From assembly GCA_002347965.1 (NCBI GenBank), contig DDYN01000028.1:1-55607 (forward strand): a stretch of DNA of 55,607 bases, written 5' to 3'. The first letter of the stretch is position 1; each line of letters begins with the position of its first letter. Below the pieces are notes generated by a model. That model was not told the origin of the DNA and ran no database searches. It saw only the letters and a list, made by a program, of their open reading frames with translations. Positions 40,698 to 49,461 of the stretch are shown here, piece after piece. The translations under genes were made by a program, and so were the position numbers. The stretch comes from UBA2233 sp002347965 [NCBI: Nitrospirae bacterium UBA2233]. Lineage in GTDB: Bacteria > UBA2233.

Positions 40698-43343
40698 CTA
40701 GCATATTTTTTTGCATGTTCTGCCAGGAAGCTCCTGACCGAAATACTTCAGGACCCAAGAAAGCTCTTTTTGCTTGGTCAAAAGCCTGCCTCGTAATTTT
40801 TGCGCCCTTAAGGCTTCGAGGATTTTTCCGATTTTTGGGGACGGGGGGAACCCGAGCGCGACTAGATCCTTCCCTCGAACCTCCGGAAAAACTCTCGAGA
40901 GGACGAGAAGATAACGGACAACGTGCTCGCGAACGTCTTCGTTCTTTGTGAGCGCCATAACGAACAATGTCGCCTCCTTGGGAAGCCCACGAAGCGCTTT
41001 GTCGATTTCTACGGCATCCCCTTTGGCCGACTCAAGCCTTGTCAGCGCCGCGCTTGCATGCTTAAGCACCTTTTGGACGAGGCATTGCAACTGGGGGGGG
41101 GATTGAAGCCTCCGGAAGGCAGCCCCCCTTGCCTCAGGCCTCTCTCCCCATAAAAGGGCGGCTAGGATAAGGGCGAGCGTATCCACATGTTGATCTGGAA
41201 AGCTGTAGCTAAACCATACGATGGCATTTCCTAAACCTTGAAGTGTGCGCTTTTTTTCGGGTGTAATATCTAGTTCGGGCGCGACGACCCTCAACACTCC
41301 CTCCGAGCCTAGCTTCCCTATGATCTCGATCGCCTTAGGCTCGTAGGCGATAAGGCCCAGCTCTTTAAGGACCCTGCCGCCCTCTAGTTTGCCGACAAAC
41401 CCTAGTTCGAGCGCTTTCTTGATGAGCCTTTCTGTTTCCTTGCTCAGCTTAAACCCCAGCCGGAGAGCAAACCTGTAAGCCCGGAACACGCGGGTTGGGT
41501 CTTCGACCAAGCTTAAGTTATGCAACACCCGAAGGAGCCGATGCTTTAAATCCGTAAGCCCTCCGTAGAAGTCCACAAGCTCCAGAAAGCGCTCGGGCCT
41601 CAAATCCAGCGCCAGCGTGTTCACCGTAAAATCGCGCCTTGCTAAATCCTGCTTGAGTGTGCTTCGAACGACCTTCGGCCAGGCACCCGGATATTCGTAG
41701 GATTCTATCCTGGCCGTCGCGATATCGAGCTTGACGTCCGGACGTACGTAGAGTGAAGCCGTTCCAAAAGCCTCGTGAAGACGCATTTTACACCCCAGAC
41801 GTTCCGCGAGCTTACTCGCAAACCGAAGCCCGTCCCCAACCACGACGATGTCGAAATCCAGAGTGGGCGTTCCTAGCAACAAATCCCTCACAAAACCTCC
41901 TACAGCGTAGGCCGGCATGGCAAGCTCAAGGCCAAGCCGTCCCGCCTCGAGGAACACTGCCCGTACGATGTCTGGCAGACGCTTTCCGGCCTGAGACTTG
42001 ACCTGCTTCGTCACTTCTTGCGTTAGCGTGTCTACGGGCCGTTCACGCGTCCGTTTGAGCATTTCTCTTAGGTAATCCTTTCGGGTGACAACACCGATAA
42101 CCTGGCCATCCCGCAATACAGGGAGCAGCCTTTGTCTTGTGCGTACCAATAGCTCTCCTACCTCGTCGAGCGGCGCATGGGGTGAGATGGTTTCGAACTC
42201 GGTGATCATGAAATCTGTAACACGGGCCCCACGGAGCCCGTGATACAGCGCCCTTTCCGCAATCATCCGCGTAAAGAGCCCTACAAGACGGCCTGTGGGG
42301 TCTAAGACGACGAGTCCGTTGACGGCGTAGCGGTTCATACTCAAGAGGGCTTCATCGATCTGCTGCCCGGAAAGGACGGAGATCGGGGGGGCGGACATAA
42401 CCTCCTCGGCCCGCATGGCCTTGACGAGGTGTTTTTGGACAAGCGCCTCGATTCGAACCCTGGAATCCACCAGCGTCTGCCCGGGCAAAGAGGCGCTTGC
42501 CGCCGTAGGGTGGCCCCCGCCGCCAAGCTCGACAAAAAGCCCGTCTAGCCGGACGGTATCGCTTACGCTCCTACCTACGACGAGCATCCGGCCCTCACAC
42601 TCAAAGATCGCGATGGCGGCGCTGGCATGGCTAATATCCAGTATTTCCTGGACAAGGTGGCTCAGCTCGCCTTCATGCCCGACGACTTCGGCGTGAGAGA
42701 GCAAAAGCCGGCTTCCGTTCAGCTGGATAAACCGCGCCGCGGACTTGAGGCGGTGCAAGACTTCGAGCTCGGAGAGCGTAAGGCTTCTTGCCAAGATCGA
42801 ACGGACAAGCCCTACCCTTGCGCCTTGCCCAAGAAGCCAAGCGCAGGCCTCGAAATCTTCCTTCGTGGTCGAGACATTCATCAACCCGCCCGTGTCTTCG
42901 TAAACCCCGAGCAAAAGGAGGTTCGCCAAGGTTTGGCCGATCAATAGTCCTTTTTCTCTTAAAAGGCGGACGACAAGACTGCTGCAAGCCCCGACGGTGG
43001 CGCGTATGTCTGTTTTAAGGGAAGGGGGTAAGCCCTTGGGGTGGGGATGATGGTCGATGAACACAAGAGGCGGCCCTGCTTGCTCGACCCACTGGCCAAG
43101 CTCGCCGAGGCGTGAAATGTCGGAAGTGTCGACAACGACAACGCCTTCGATGGCGTTCGGGTCTATCTGGTCGAAGACCACCTCTTTTGGGGCAAACTCT
43201 GGATGCTCCTTAAGGAACGCCTCGACATTCCTGGCCTTGGGTTTTGGGATAAGCAGGCATGCTTCATCGTAGAGGGCGATTGCAGCCGTAGCGCTGGCTA
43301 GCGCGTCAAAATCGGCGTAAACGTGCGTAGTGACTATCCGCAT
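40698..43343 (-). CDS. tRNA nucleotidyltransferase with DHH and CBS domains
   Basis: An 881-residue multidomain enzyme. In order: a DHH phosphoesterase-like domain (DFDA at 11-14, VDTSD at 71-75, DHH at 97-99), a DHHA1 part with GGGGHPT (274-280), and two CBS motifs (about 311-365 and 374-430). The poly(A)-polymerase/CCA class II head follows, with GGFVRD (482-487) and the metal-binding DFD (496-498), then RNA-binding helices. This layout occurs in A-adding enzymes that work with a separate CC-adding enzyme; full CCA-adding activity is possible. Its start overlaps the xerD end by 10 bases. A nine-G/C tract (41093-41101) lies in the C-terminal coding part. Confidence 0.92.
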   Translation of the reverse strand: MRIVTTHVYADFDALASATAAIALYDEACLLIPKPKARNVEAFLKEHPEFAPKEVVFDQIDPNAIEGVVVVDTSDISRLGELGQWVEQAGPPLVFIDHHPHPKGLPPSLKTDIRATVGACSSLVVRLLREKGLLIGQTLANLLLLGVYEDTGGLMNVSTTKEDFEACAWLLGQGARVGLVRSILARSLTLSELEVLHRLKSAARFIQLNGSRLLLSHAEVVGHEGELSHLVQEILDISHASAAIAIFECEGRMLVVGRSVSDTVRLDGLFVELGGGGHPTAASASLPGQTLVDSRVRIEALVQKHLVKAMRAEEVMSAPPISVLSGQQIDEALLSMNRYAVNGLVVLDPTGRLVGLFTRMIAERALYHGLRGARVTDFMITEFETISPHAPLDEVGELLVRTRQRLLPVLRDGQVIGVVTRKDYLREMLKRTRERPVDTLTQEVTKQVKSQAGKRLPDIVRAVFLEAGRLGLELAMPAYAVGGFVRDLLLGTPTLDFDIVVVGDGLRFASKLAERLGCKMRLHEAFGTASLYVRPDVKLDIATARIESYEYPGAWPKVVRSTLKQDLARRDFTVNTLALDLRPERFLELVDFYGGLTDLKHRLLRVLHNLSLVEDPTRVFRAYRFALRLGFKLSKETERLIKKALELGFVGKLEGGRVLKELGLIAYEPKAIEIIGKLGSEGVLRVVAPELDITPEKKRTLQGLGNAIVWFSYSFPDQHVDTLALILAALLWGERPEARGAAFRRLQSPPQLQCLVQKVLKHASAALTRLESAKGDAVEIDKALRGLPKEATLFVMALTKNEDVREHVVRYLLVLSRVFPEVRGKDLVALGFPPSPKIGKILEALRAQKLRGRLLTKQKELSWVLKYFGQELPGRTCKKIC

Positions 43344-44242
43344 GGCTTCCTTGGGTGCGCCTTGACAAGCTCTCTCCTTAGGTGTTCTAAACCGATGTGC
43401 GTGTAGATTTCGGTCGTTTGGATGTCTTTGTGCCCCAGAAGCGTCTGAACCGTCCGGAGGTCGGCCCCTCCCTCCAAAAGGTGGCTTGCAAAGGCATGCC
43501 GAAGGAGGTGGGGGTAAAGCGCGTCATCTTCCGGCCAAAAGAAAGCGAACCGCTTGATCACCTTCCAAACCGCCTGCCGACTCATGGCTTTCCCTCTCGC
43601 CCCCAAAAAGAGCGTGTCTGAGCGGCCCTTCAGGAATGACGGGCGTATCTGCAGGTAAGCGGCCAGGCTCTTTCGTGCGACTTCTCCAAGGGGTACGACG
43701 CGTTCTTTGTTTCCCTTACCCAAAACTTTAAGGTGCGGCGGATCATCTTGGACGTCGCCTACCCTTAGCTCGGTCAACTCGCTTACCCTGAGCCCTGCGG
43801 CATAGAAAAACTCGACGATTGACCGGTTCCTCACTTCCAGGGGTTCACAAGGAGGAGGAAGCCTCTCAAAGAATGCTTCGAGCCGATCCGTAGATGGCAA
43901 GAGGGGCAAGGCCCGCTTGAGTCTTGCCACCCGGATACCTTCAAGCGGGTTTTCAGCTGCAAGGCCCTGTTCGACGAGAAAACCCACAAAGCACTTTAGA
44001 GAGCTTTTTTTACGGAGCATCGTGCTTGGAGCGGCGCCTTGGCTGGTCAACTCGGCAAAGTATGCTTCAAACGCCTCCGGGGTTTTTAGCGCTTCCAGCT
44101 GGTTTTCGTCTGGGCTGTAAGCCCGCAAAAACGTAAGGAATGCCCGCAGGTCATACTGATATGAGGCAATCGTATGGTTACTGTAACCCCTCTCAATCGA
44201 GAGCTTACCTAAAAACGCCTCAAGCGCTATTTCCAGCCTCAT
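43334..44242 (-). CDS. xerD: Tyrosine recombinase XerC/XerD family
   Basis: A 302-residue site-specific recombinase that would resolve chromosome dimers at a dif site. The N-terminal SAM-like core-binding domain (about 5-90) precedes the catalytic domain: the first Arg is in AAGLRVSELTEL, the Lys in LGKGNKERVVPL, then HLLRHAFASHLL (HxxR), LLGHKDIQTTEIYTH (His and nucleophilic Tyr). It resembles XerD more than phage integrases because of its length and the RHAFATH-like box. It overlaps glnD by 23 bases and cca by 10. Confidence 0.9.
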   Translation of the reverse strand: MRLEIALEAFLGKLSIERGYSNHTIASYQYDLRAFLTFLRAYSPDENQLEALKTPEAFEAYFAELTSQGAAPSTMLRKKSSLKCFVGFLVEQGLAAENPLEGIRVARLKRALPLLPSTDRLEAFFERLPPPCEPLEVRNRSIVEFFYAAGLRVSELTELRVGDVQDDPPHLKVLGKGNKERVVPLGEVARKSLAAYLQIRPSFLKGRSDTLFLGARGKAMSRQAVWKVIKRFAFFWPEDDALYPHLLRHAFASHLLEGGADLRTVQTLLGHKDIQTTEIYTHIGLEHLRRELVKAHPRKPCG

Positions 44243-46979
44243 CCTTTCCGCCCCTTTCGATAGCGGTCAAAAGCTCCGGGGCCAGCCTCTTGGCCAAGCG
44301 TTCGCCTACCTTTTTGCCCTCGGGCGTCGTGACATAAAAAGTGTCCACTACCTGGTCCGCAATGGTCGCGATATTGGCCTTGGAGATGTTAATTCCGTTC
44401 GCTACGAACACGCAGGAAATCTCGTACAAAAGGAAGGGCCTGTCGTAAGTCTTGACGTCGATCACCGTGTAGTCCGTTGAGATGGCGTTGTCGATCGCTA
44501 CCTCGTTAGGCCTAGTCTTCGGCGGGGCCTTCGCAAGGCGAACTGCCGGACGTTTGCGGGCGATCAACCCCTCTAGCGCATCCTGGCCTAGCGCAACGAC
44601 GTCTTTTAAGAGCGACTTGAAACGCTCCAAGTAAGCCGGGTCACGAAAGAGGTCCTCAAGCGACGGGTGCTCTACCTTGAACATGTCTAGAGCATACCCG
44701 TCCGAAGTCGTGTAGATTCTCGACCATAGAATATTGAAGCCAAAATAGCTCAGGCCTCCGACAAGCAAGCTGAATAGTCCCGGCTTGTCCCTTGCCACAA
44801 CGTCCAGGTTTGCGAGCATTTTTGAGGGATCGCCATTGATTCCGATCGCGATCCCATCGGCCCTTGCCACCTCGTAAAGCTTTACGTGGGCCTGACTAAG
44901 CTTTGGCGAAGCGCTAAGGAGGTATGGATTGGGGACAACCCTAAGAAACGCACTTCCTGCCGGCAGCTCCGTCAGATGGGGCTCAAGTGCAACTCTTGCC
45001 TCCTTGGCATACTCTGGAATGCTTAACGGTACCTTACCCTCCTGCCTGCGCTCGAAAGAGGCGATGGAATGCCTGAAGAGATCTTCCAAGAGTCCCATCT
45101 TCCAAGGAGTCATCGCTTCAGGAGACACGGCCAGCAAATCGCTAACGCTAAGCACGTAAAGACGCCTGAGCCTATCTCTCGTTCTTACGGTATTCAAAAA
45201 TCGCTCGATGAGGGCTGGGTCTTCTAGGTCGCGCTTAAAGGCATAATCCATCATTAACAGGTGATAACGAACAAGAAACACTACTTCCTCGACCATCGTG
45301 TCCTCAAGGCCAAGCCGTCCCAAGATCCTGCCCGCAATACGCGCCCCTGTACTGGAGTGCCCCCTGCCCCACCCTTTGCCAATATCGTGGAGTAAGGCAG
45401 AAAAGATAAGGACCGCGGGCTGGCGCTCTTCTTCGAGGAGAGGCTGCAGCCCTTGAAGCCAGGGGTCCACCTGGCCGATCGCAAGCCTCTCTAACGCCTC
45501 GACTGTCCGAATCAGATGCTTGTCCGCAGTGTAAGCATGGTAGATGTCGTGCTGGGCCAAGTTCTTCACCCGATCCCATTCTGGAATTGCTCTACTAAGA
45601 ACCCCTGTCTCATCAAGCTCCCTCAAAACATACCCAATACGCCTAAAGTCCTCGAAAAGCTGCATGAGAAAAGAGGCGGCCCGGGCATCCTCCCTCAGCC
45701 CCTTCCTCACTCTCGTGCGTTTTCTGCGAATAAGACGGCTAAGCGCGTAGGAGAGAGGCAGGCCGGTTTCTTTGGCTAGGAAAAAAACCTTCAGCAGCCA
45801 AGCGGGGTCGCGGTCAAAAAGAGAGGCATCCTTAAGCCAAATGCCGTACCCAAGGGCCAAGAAAGGGCCTTCGATTGGTTTCGCCTTCTGCCTGTGCACC
45901 TTGAGCGCCGATAATGATACGCAAGAAAGCGAAGAGAGCACCTTCAAGGAGACCTCTTCGATTTGGCGCGCATGGGTGTAGTACCTGCGCATAAACCATT
46001 CCACCGAGGCCTGACTGTAGGCGGGGTTTGCGGAGAAAGCCCTTGCAAGGCACTCCTGAAGGGCCAGGTCCATTTTGTCGGTGCGCTTTCCTGTCATGAG
46101 GTGCAGTTGCGTCCGAATGCTCAAGACTGCGTTCAACCCGCGAAGAAGCGCTCGTTCTTCTCTGGGGCTTATCAACCCTAGGCGCACCCAGCTGTGCACA
46201 CTCCGTACGCCAAAGAGCGCCCGAGTGGCCCACCATGCACTGTGAAAATCCCTCAGGCCTCCCTTCCCTTCCTTGATGTGAGGCTCTAATAGGTGCATAG
46301 TGCCAAGGTTTCTTTGGTGGCGAGACCGCACGATTTGGACTATTTCCCAAACAAGGCCTCGTTGGGCCCTGTAGCGGAGGAGTTCTTCTACGTTCTTAAG
46401 AAAGGCTTGGTATAGGATGCTCGAGCCGTGCAAATATTTGTGGTCTATCAAAGAAAGCGCAAACGTCACGTCTTTATCGTAGTCCTGCTCTAGCTCCGCC
46501 ATGGAGCGAACGCTGTATCCTACATCCAGCTTGAGATCCCAAAGTGCGTAGAGAACGCGCTCGGTTAGGAACTCGTGGAAGGAAGACATCTTGTACTCAT
46601 ACAAGAACAAGAGGTCAAGGTCAGAATTGGGGCACAAATCTCTCCTTGCAACCCCTCCAAGACCCACAAGGCAAAAGCCTTCTTCCGAGCACGGATAGAG
46701 GCGCTTCCATTCAAGTTCGGCTTTGAGGGCAAGACCTTGAATAAGGGCTTCGAAGTAGGCAGAAGTAAGGGCCGCAGCGTTCAATCCGGTCAATTTGTAG
46801 ACTGCGCGCCCTAGAAATGCGAGGAACTCCGTACGGCTCTTCTCGAGCCCCTGCATCTCACCGTCCTCAAAAAAAGCGTCATACATGCCCTTCTTAACCC
46901 TGTCGTAGTCCAAGGAAGGGACAGGGTAATCTTTGGATACAATTTTAAGGCTGTCAAAGCTTTCTAAGCCAAGCATCAT
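44220..46979 (-). CDS. glnD: PII uridylyltransferase/uridylyl-removing enzyme
   Basis: The bifunctional sensor of glutamine that modifies PII. Domains: nucleotidyltransferase (GGVARRDLCPNSDLDLL, with D120 and D122), a helical region, an HD domain for removal (ALLHDIGKGWGRGHSS), and two C-terminal ACT domains (VARDKPGLFSLLVGGLSYFG; DRPFLLYEISCVFVANGINI). It has 919 residues, near the usual 850-950. No PII gene is in view. It overlaps amiC by 26 bases and xerD by 23, so the three are co-translated. Confidence 0.95.
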   Translation of the reverse strand: MMLGLESFDSLKIVSKDYPVPSLDYDRVKKGMYDAFFEDGEMQGLEKSRTEFLAFLGRAVYKLTGLNAAALTSAYFEALIQGLALKAELEWKRLYPCSEEGFCLVGLGGVARRDLCPNSDLDLLFLYEYKMSSFHEFLTERVLYALWDLKLDVGYSVRSMAELEQDYDKDVTFALSLIDHKYLHGSSILYQAFLKNVEELLRYRAQRGLVWEIVQIVRSRHQRNLGTMHLLEPHIKEGKGGLRDFHSAWWATRALFGVRSVHSWVRLGLISPREERALLRGLNAVLSIRTQLHLMTGKRTDKMDLALQECLARAFSANPAYSQASVEWFMRRYYTHARQIEEVSLKVLSSLSCVSLSALKVHRQKAKPIEGPFLALGYGIWLKDASLFDRDPAWLLKVFFLAKETGLPLSYALSRLIRRKRTRVRKGLREDARAASFLMQLFEDFRRIGYVLRELDETGVLSRAIPEWDRVKNLAQHDIYHAYTADKHLIRTVEALERLAIGQVDPWLQGLQPLLEEERQPAVLIFSALLHDIGKGWGRGHSSTGARIAGRILGRLGLEDTMVEEVVFLVRYHLLMMDYAFKRDLEDPALIERFLNTVRTRDRLRRLYVLSVSDLLAVSPEAMTPWKMGLLEDLFRHSIASFERRQEGKVPLSIPEYAKEARVALEPHLTELPAGSAFLRVVPNPYLLSASPKLSQAHVKLYEVARADGIAIGINGDPSKMLANLDVVARDKPGLFSLLVGGLSYFGFNILWSRIYTTSDGYALDMFKVEHPSLEDLFRDPAYLERFKSLLKDVVALGQDALEGLIARKRPAVRLAKAPPKTRPNEVAIDNAISTDYTVIDVKTYDRPFLLYEISCVFVANGINISKANIATIADQVVDTFYVTTPEGKKVGERLAKRLAPELLTAIERGGKDEAGNSA

Positions 46980-48057
46980 CGTCTTTTAGCGCCTCTATCG
47001 CCTTCACTAAGGCTCTTGCCGTCCGCTCTTGAAACGTTTTAGAGCAAAGCCTGGATTCCTCCTGCGTGTTGGTGAGAAACCCAACCTCAAGCAAAAAAGC
47101 CGGAACGTCAAGCCCATGAAGGACGACAAACGGCGCCTGCTTGACTCCAATCGGCCTAGGGCCTTCTTTAAAAAGTTCGCCCGCAATCTGGTCTATGGCC
47201 AAAAAAGCGAGCCGACGGGAGAGGGCCTGAGTCACGCCCGCCCTTAGACCCTCGACAATGGCCCTTAGCTCCTTTGGCTTTGGCTTATACCCATCATTTT
47301 CGCGGATTGCCACCCAAGAGGCGCTCTTGTCGGTAGGTTCCCCTACAACGTAGGCCTCTATGCCGCTCTGTTGTGGGTCCGTGCTCGCGTTTGTGTGGAT
47401 CGACACGAAGATGTCCACTTCGAAGGCTTGAGCCATCCTCGCCCTTTCTTCCAATGGCACGTACACGTCTTGGTTTCGCGTGAGGCCAACGACGAAGCCG
47501 GCTTTTTTTAGCTTTTCCGCCAGAACCATGCCAAGCGCCAACGTCAGGTCTTTCTCGAGCGTTCCCCCTGGCCCAACTGCACCCGGGTCTTTGCCGCCAT
47601 GTCCAGGGTCTACAAGAATACGCTTGGCTCGAATAAGCTTTGAGGCGTCCGCGCACCATGTATAGAAGAACAGCCGATCACTCAGCACACGGAAGCCGAA
47701 AGGGCGCGAGGGCTCAAAAAATATCCCCACTCTTCCGGAATCTACCGGATAAACCCCTATACTCCGAAAAAATTTGTTTTCCTCGATAGCGGAGGCTGAG
47801 CCAATAGTCTGCCCTCTTTTTTCGTCCAGGAGCACCATGACCCTTCCTTGCCCTCCTGCCCGCCCGTTCTTCAGGTAGGCGGCCCGAAAGCCGCGCTCGG
47901 CATCCTCGGAAAGAACGACCCACGCTTTCTTAGGTCCATCCGAGACCACCCGAACGCCTCCGGCATCCTGCCCCGCTATGAATCCCCGCCCGACATCTCT
48001 GCACGAAAACGCGAATAGGACGAAAAAAAACGGCAACACCCGGCACAAGCGCTGCAT
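46954..48057 (-). CDS. N-acetylmuramoyl-L-alanine amidase (Amidase_3)
   Basis: A zinc amidase that cleaves the peptide stem from murein. The catalytic domain holds ILVDPGHGGKDPGAVG (His ligand), the Glu in GTLEKDL, FVSIHTNAS (His ligand) and the second Glu in FLLEVGFLTN. The N-terminus (about 1-19, ending AFSC) looks like a lipoprotein signal, although the -3 residue is alanine rather than leucine. The 367 residues include a beta-domain before the enzyme part (about 30-125). It is in one operon with glnD, so cell-wall and nitrogen genes are linked only by position. Confidence 0.9.
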   Translation of the reverse strand: MQRLCRVLPFFFVLFAFSCRDVGRGFIAGQDAGGVRVVSDGPKKAWVVLSEDAERGFRAAYLKNGRAGGQGRVMVLLDEKRGQTIGSASAIEENKFFRSIGVYPVDSGRVGIFFEPSRPFGFRVLSDRLFFYTWCADASKLIRAKRILVDPGHGGKDPGAVGPGGTLEKDLTLALGMVLAEKLKKAGFVVGLTRNQDVYVPLEERARMAQAFEVDIFVSIHTNASTDPQQSGIEAYVVGEPTDKSASWVAIRENDGYKPKPKELRAIVEGLRAGVTQALSRRLAFLAIDQIAGELFKEGPRPIGVKQAPFVVLHGLDVPAFLLEVGFLTNTQEESRLCSKTFQERTARALVKAIEALKDDDAWLRKL

Positions 48058-48092
48058 CGGTTATCCTCGAGAAGAAACACCGGAGGGAACGT

Positions 48093-48611
48093 TCACGCTG
48101 GCTGCATTTCCGATGGCGGATCCCCTTCGTCCAGCGAAAACTCTTCTGTGTCGATGTCGTAACAAAAGATCTCCCCATACCTGCCCCACCCGACGAGCAC
48201 TTGGAATTGCTCTTCAGGGTTATGGTCTGGGAACAACGTGGCAAGCACCTCCAGCACGTCTTCCTTTTCAGCGCAATGGTGCTCTCTATGCTCCAAATAC
48301 CCCACAAAATACTGCGCCAACGGTAACGCAAGAATGCGCTCTTTCAGTATACGCCTCCTTTCGGAAATCGACGCCTCCAAAACGTTCCTGCCCGTTTCCG
48401 TCAGTACGACGTGGTTTTTCGGCGTTTCCGTCAGCCCGAGTATTTCTGACGCCCTGACAACGTCCAAGAATTCTCCCGGCTCGTGATGTAGGTCTCTTGC
48501 CAGCCTGTGAATGTCCGCCCCGCCTCCTCGATCGTCCAAAATTTCCAAAAGCCCGAGCACCTGCGTAAGGCCAGCAACGGGAAGCGGGCTAAACGGTGGT
48601 GGGTCGTCCAT
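48093..48611 (-). CDS. Stand-alone AAA-associated C-terminal domain protein
   Basis: A 172-residue protein equivalent to the C-terminal AAA-associated domain usually fused to NitT/TauT-type ABC ATPases. It has the LTQVLGLLEILDDRGGGADI segment, RASEILGLTE and LVGWGRYGEIFCYDIDTEEF, here as a separate gene. The matching ATPase (48700-49461) lacks this domain. It may act in trans on the ATPase. ATG 48611 follows AAAGGAGAAGGGAGG; a longer frame exists. It has its own promoter and is followed by amiC after 35 bases. Confidence 0.78.
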   Translation of the reverse strand: MDDPPPFSPLPVAGLTQVLGLLEILDDRGGGADIHRLARDLHHEPGEFLDVVRASEILGLTETPKNHVVLTETGRNVLEASISERRRILKERILALPLAQYFVGYLEHREHHCAEKEDVLEVLATLFPDHNPEEQFQVLVGWGRYGEIFCYDIDTEEFSLDEGDPPSEMQPA

Positions 48612-48664
48612 ATCCTCCCTTCTCCTTTCTGCATCTATCTTGAGACGAACTCGCATCAACCCTT

Positions 48665-48692
48665 ATTATAGATTGATACTGATCCTGGGCAA
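48665..48692 (-). promoter_or_regulatory. Promoter between the ABC ATPase and the next gene
   Basis: TTGCCC (48687-48692) and a perfect TATAAT (48665-48670) are 16 bases apart on the minus strand, in the 88-base gap after the ABC ATPase. It would drive the AAA-associated gene, amiC, glnD, xerD and cca apart from the transporter. Confidence 0.55.
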
Positions 48693-48699
48693 GGCATTG

Positions 48700-49461
48700 C
48701 TAGACCACTACAATCCGGTTGAATACCTCGTCTACGACGGCCTGGAAGGCTGGGTTTTTGCGATCCCTAGGTCTTTTTAGGTCCACATGGAATTCGCCCA
48801 AGATTCTGCCCGGCCTTGAGTAGAGCATGACGATCCTATCGCACAACTCAATCGCCTCCTCGATCTGGTTGGTCACGAGTACTATGGTTTTTGTTTGAAG
48901 CTGGCCGTTGGCCTGGATGTCCAAAAGCTCCTCCCTCAAGGCCGCAGCAGTGAGCATGTCGAGCGTCGAAAAAGGCTCGTCCATCAAGAGCACTTCCGGC
49001 TCGACCGCGAGCGCTCTGGCAAGCCCAACCCTTTGCTTCATCCCGCCAGAGAGCTCTTTTGGGTAGGTTTCTTCAAACCCGCTAAGGTCTACCTTCTCGA
49101 TGTAATACTCCACACGCTTTCGGATTTGTTCCTTGGATAGGCCTTTTGCTTTGAGCGCAATGGCGATATTGTCCTGGACATCCAGCCAGGGAAATAACCC
49201 GAAGGACTGAAACACCATGGAACATGCAGGGTTTACCCCATTAAGCTGGACTCCCTTAAACAGCACCCTACCCTTGTTAGGCTGGATTAGCCCACACATC
49301 AGCCGCAGCATTGTGCTTTTCCCGCAACCAGAAGGCCCGACGATTCCAAAAATTTCTCCTTCCTGGATGCTCAAGTTGATATCCCGAAGGGCGGTTCGCT
49401 TGGAATGGTCGAACGTATAGCTCTTCTTCACGTTCTCGAAGACGATGATCTGACCCACCAT
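48700..49461 (-). CDS. ABC transporter ATPase, NitT/TauT type
   Basis: A 253-residue nucleotide-binding subunit: Walker A GPSGCGKST, Q-loop VFQSFGLFPW, signature LSGGMKQRVGLARAL, Walker B VLLMDEPFSTLD and a switch region VTNQIEEAIEL, where the usual histidine after the D-loop is replaced by asparagine (VTNQI). It would energise import of an anion such as nitrate, sulfonate or a pyrimidine precursor. It lacks the C-terminal AAA-associated domain, which is encoded separately. Its ATG overlaps the permease stop by one base (TGATG). Confidence 0.9.
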   Translation of the reverse strand: MVGQIIVFENVKKSYTFDHSKRTALRDINLSIQEGEIFGIVGPSGCGKSTMLRLMCGLIQPNKGRVLFKGVQLNGVNPACSMVFQSFGLFPWLDVQDNIAIALKAKGLSKEQIRKRVEYYIEKVDLSGFEETYPKELSGGMKQRVGLARALAVEPEVLLMDEPFSTLDMLTAAALREELLDIQANGQLQTKTIVLVTNQIEEAIELCDRIVMLYSRPGRILGEFHVDLKRPRDRKNPAFQAVVDEVFNRIVVV

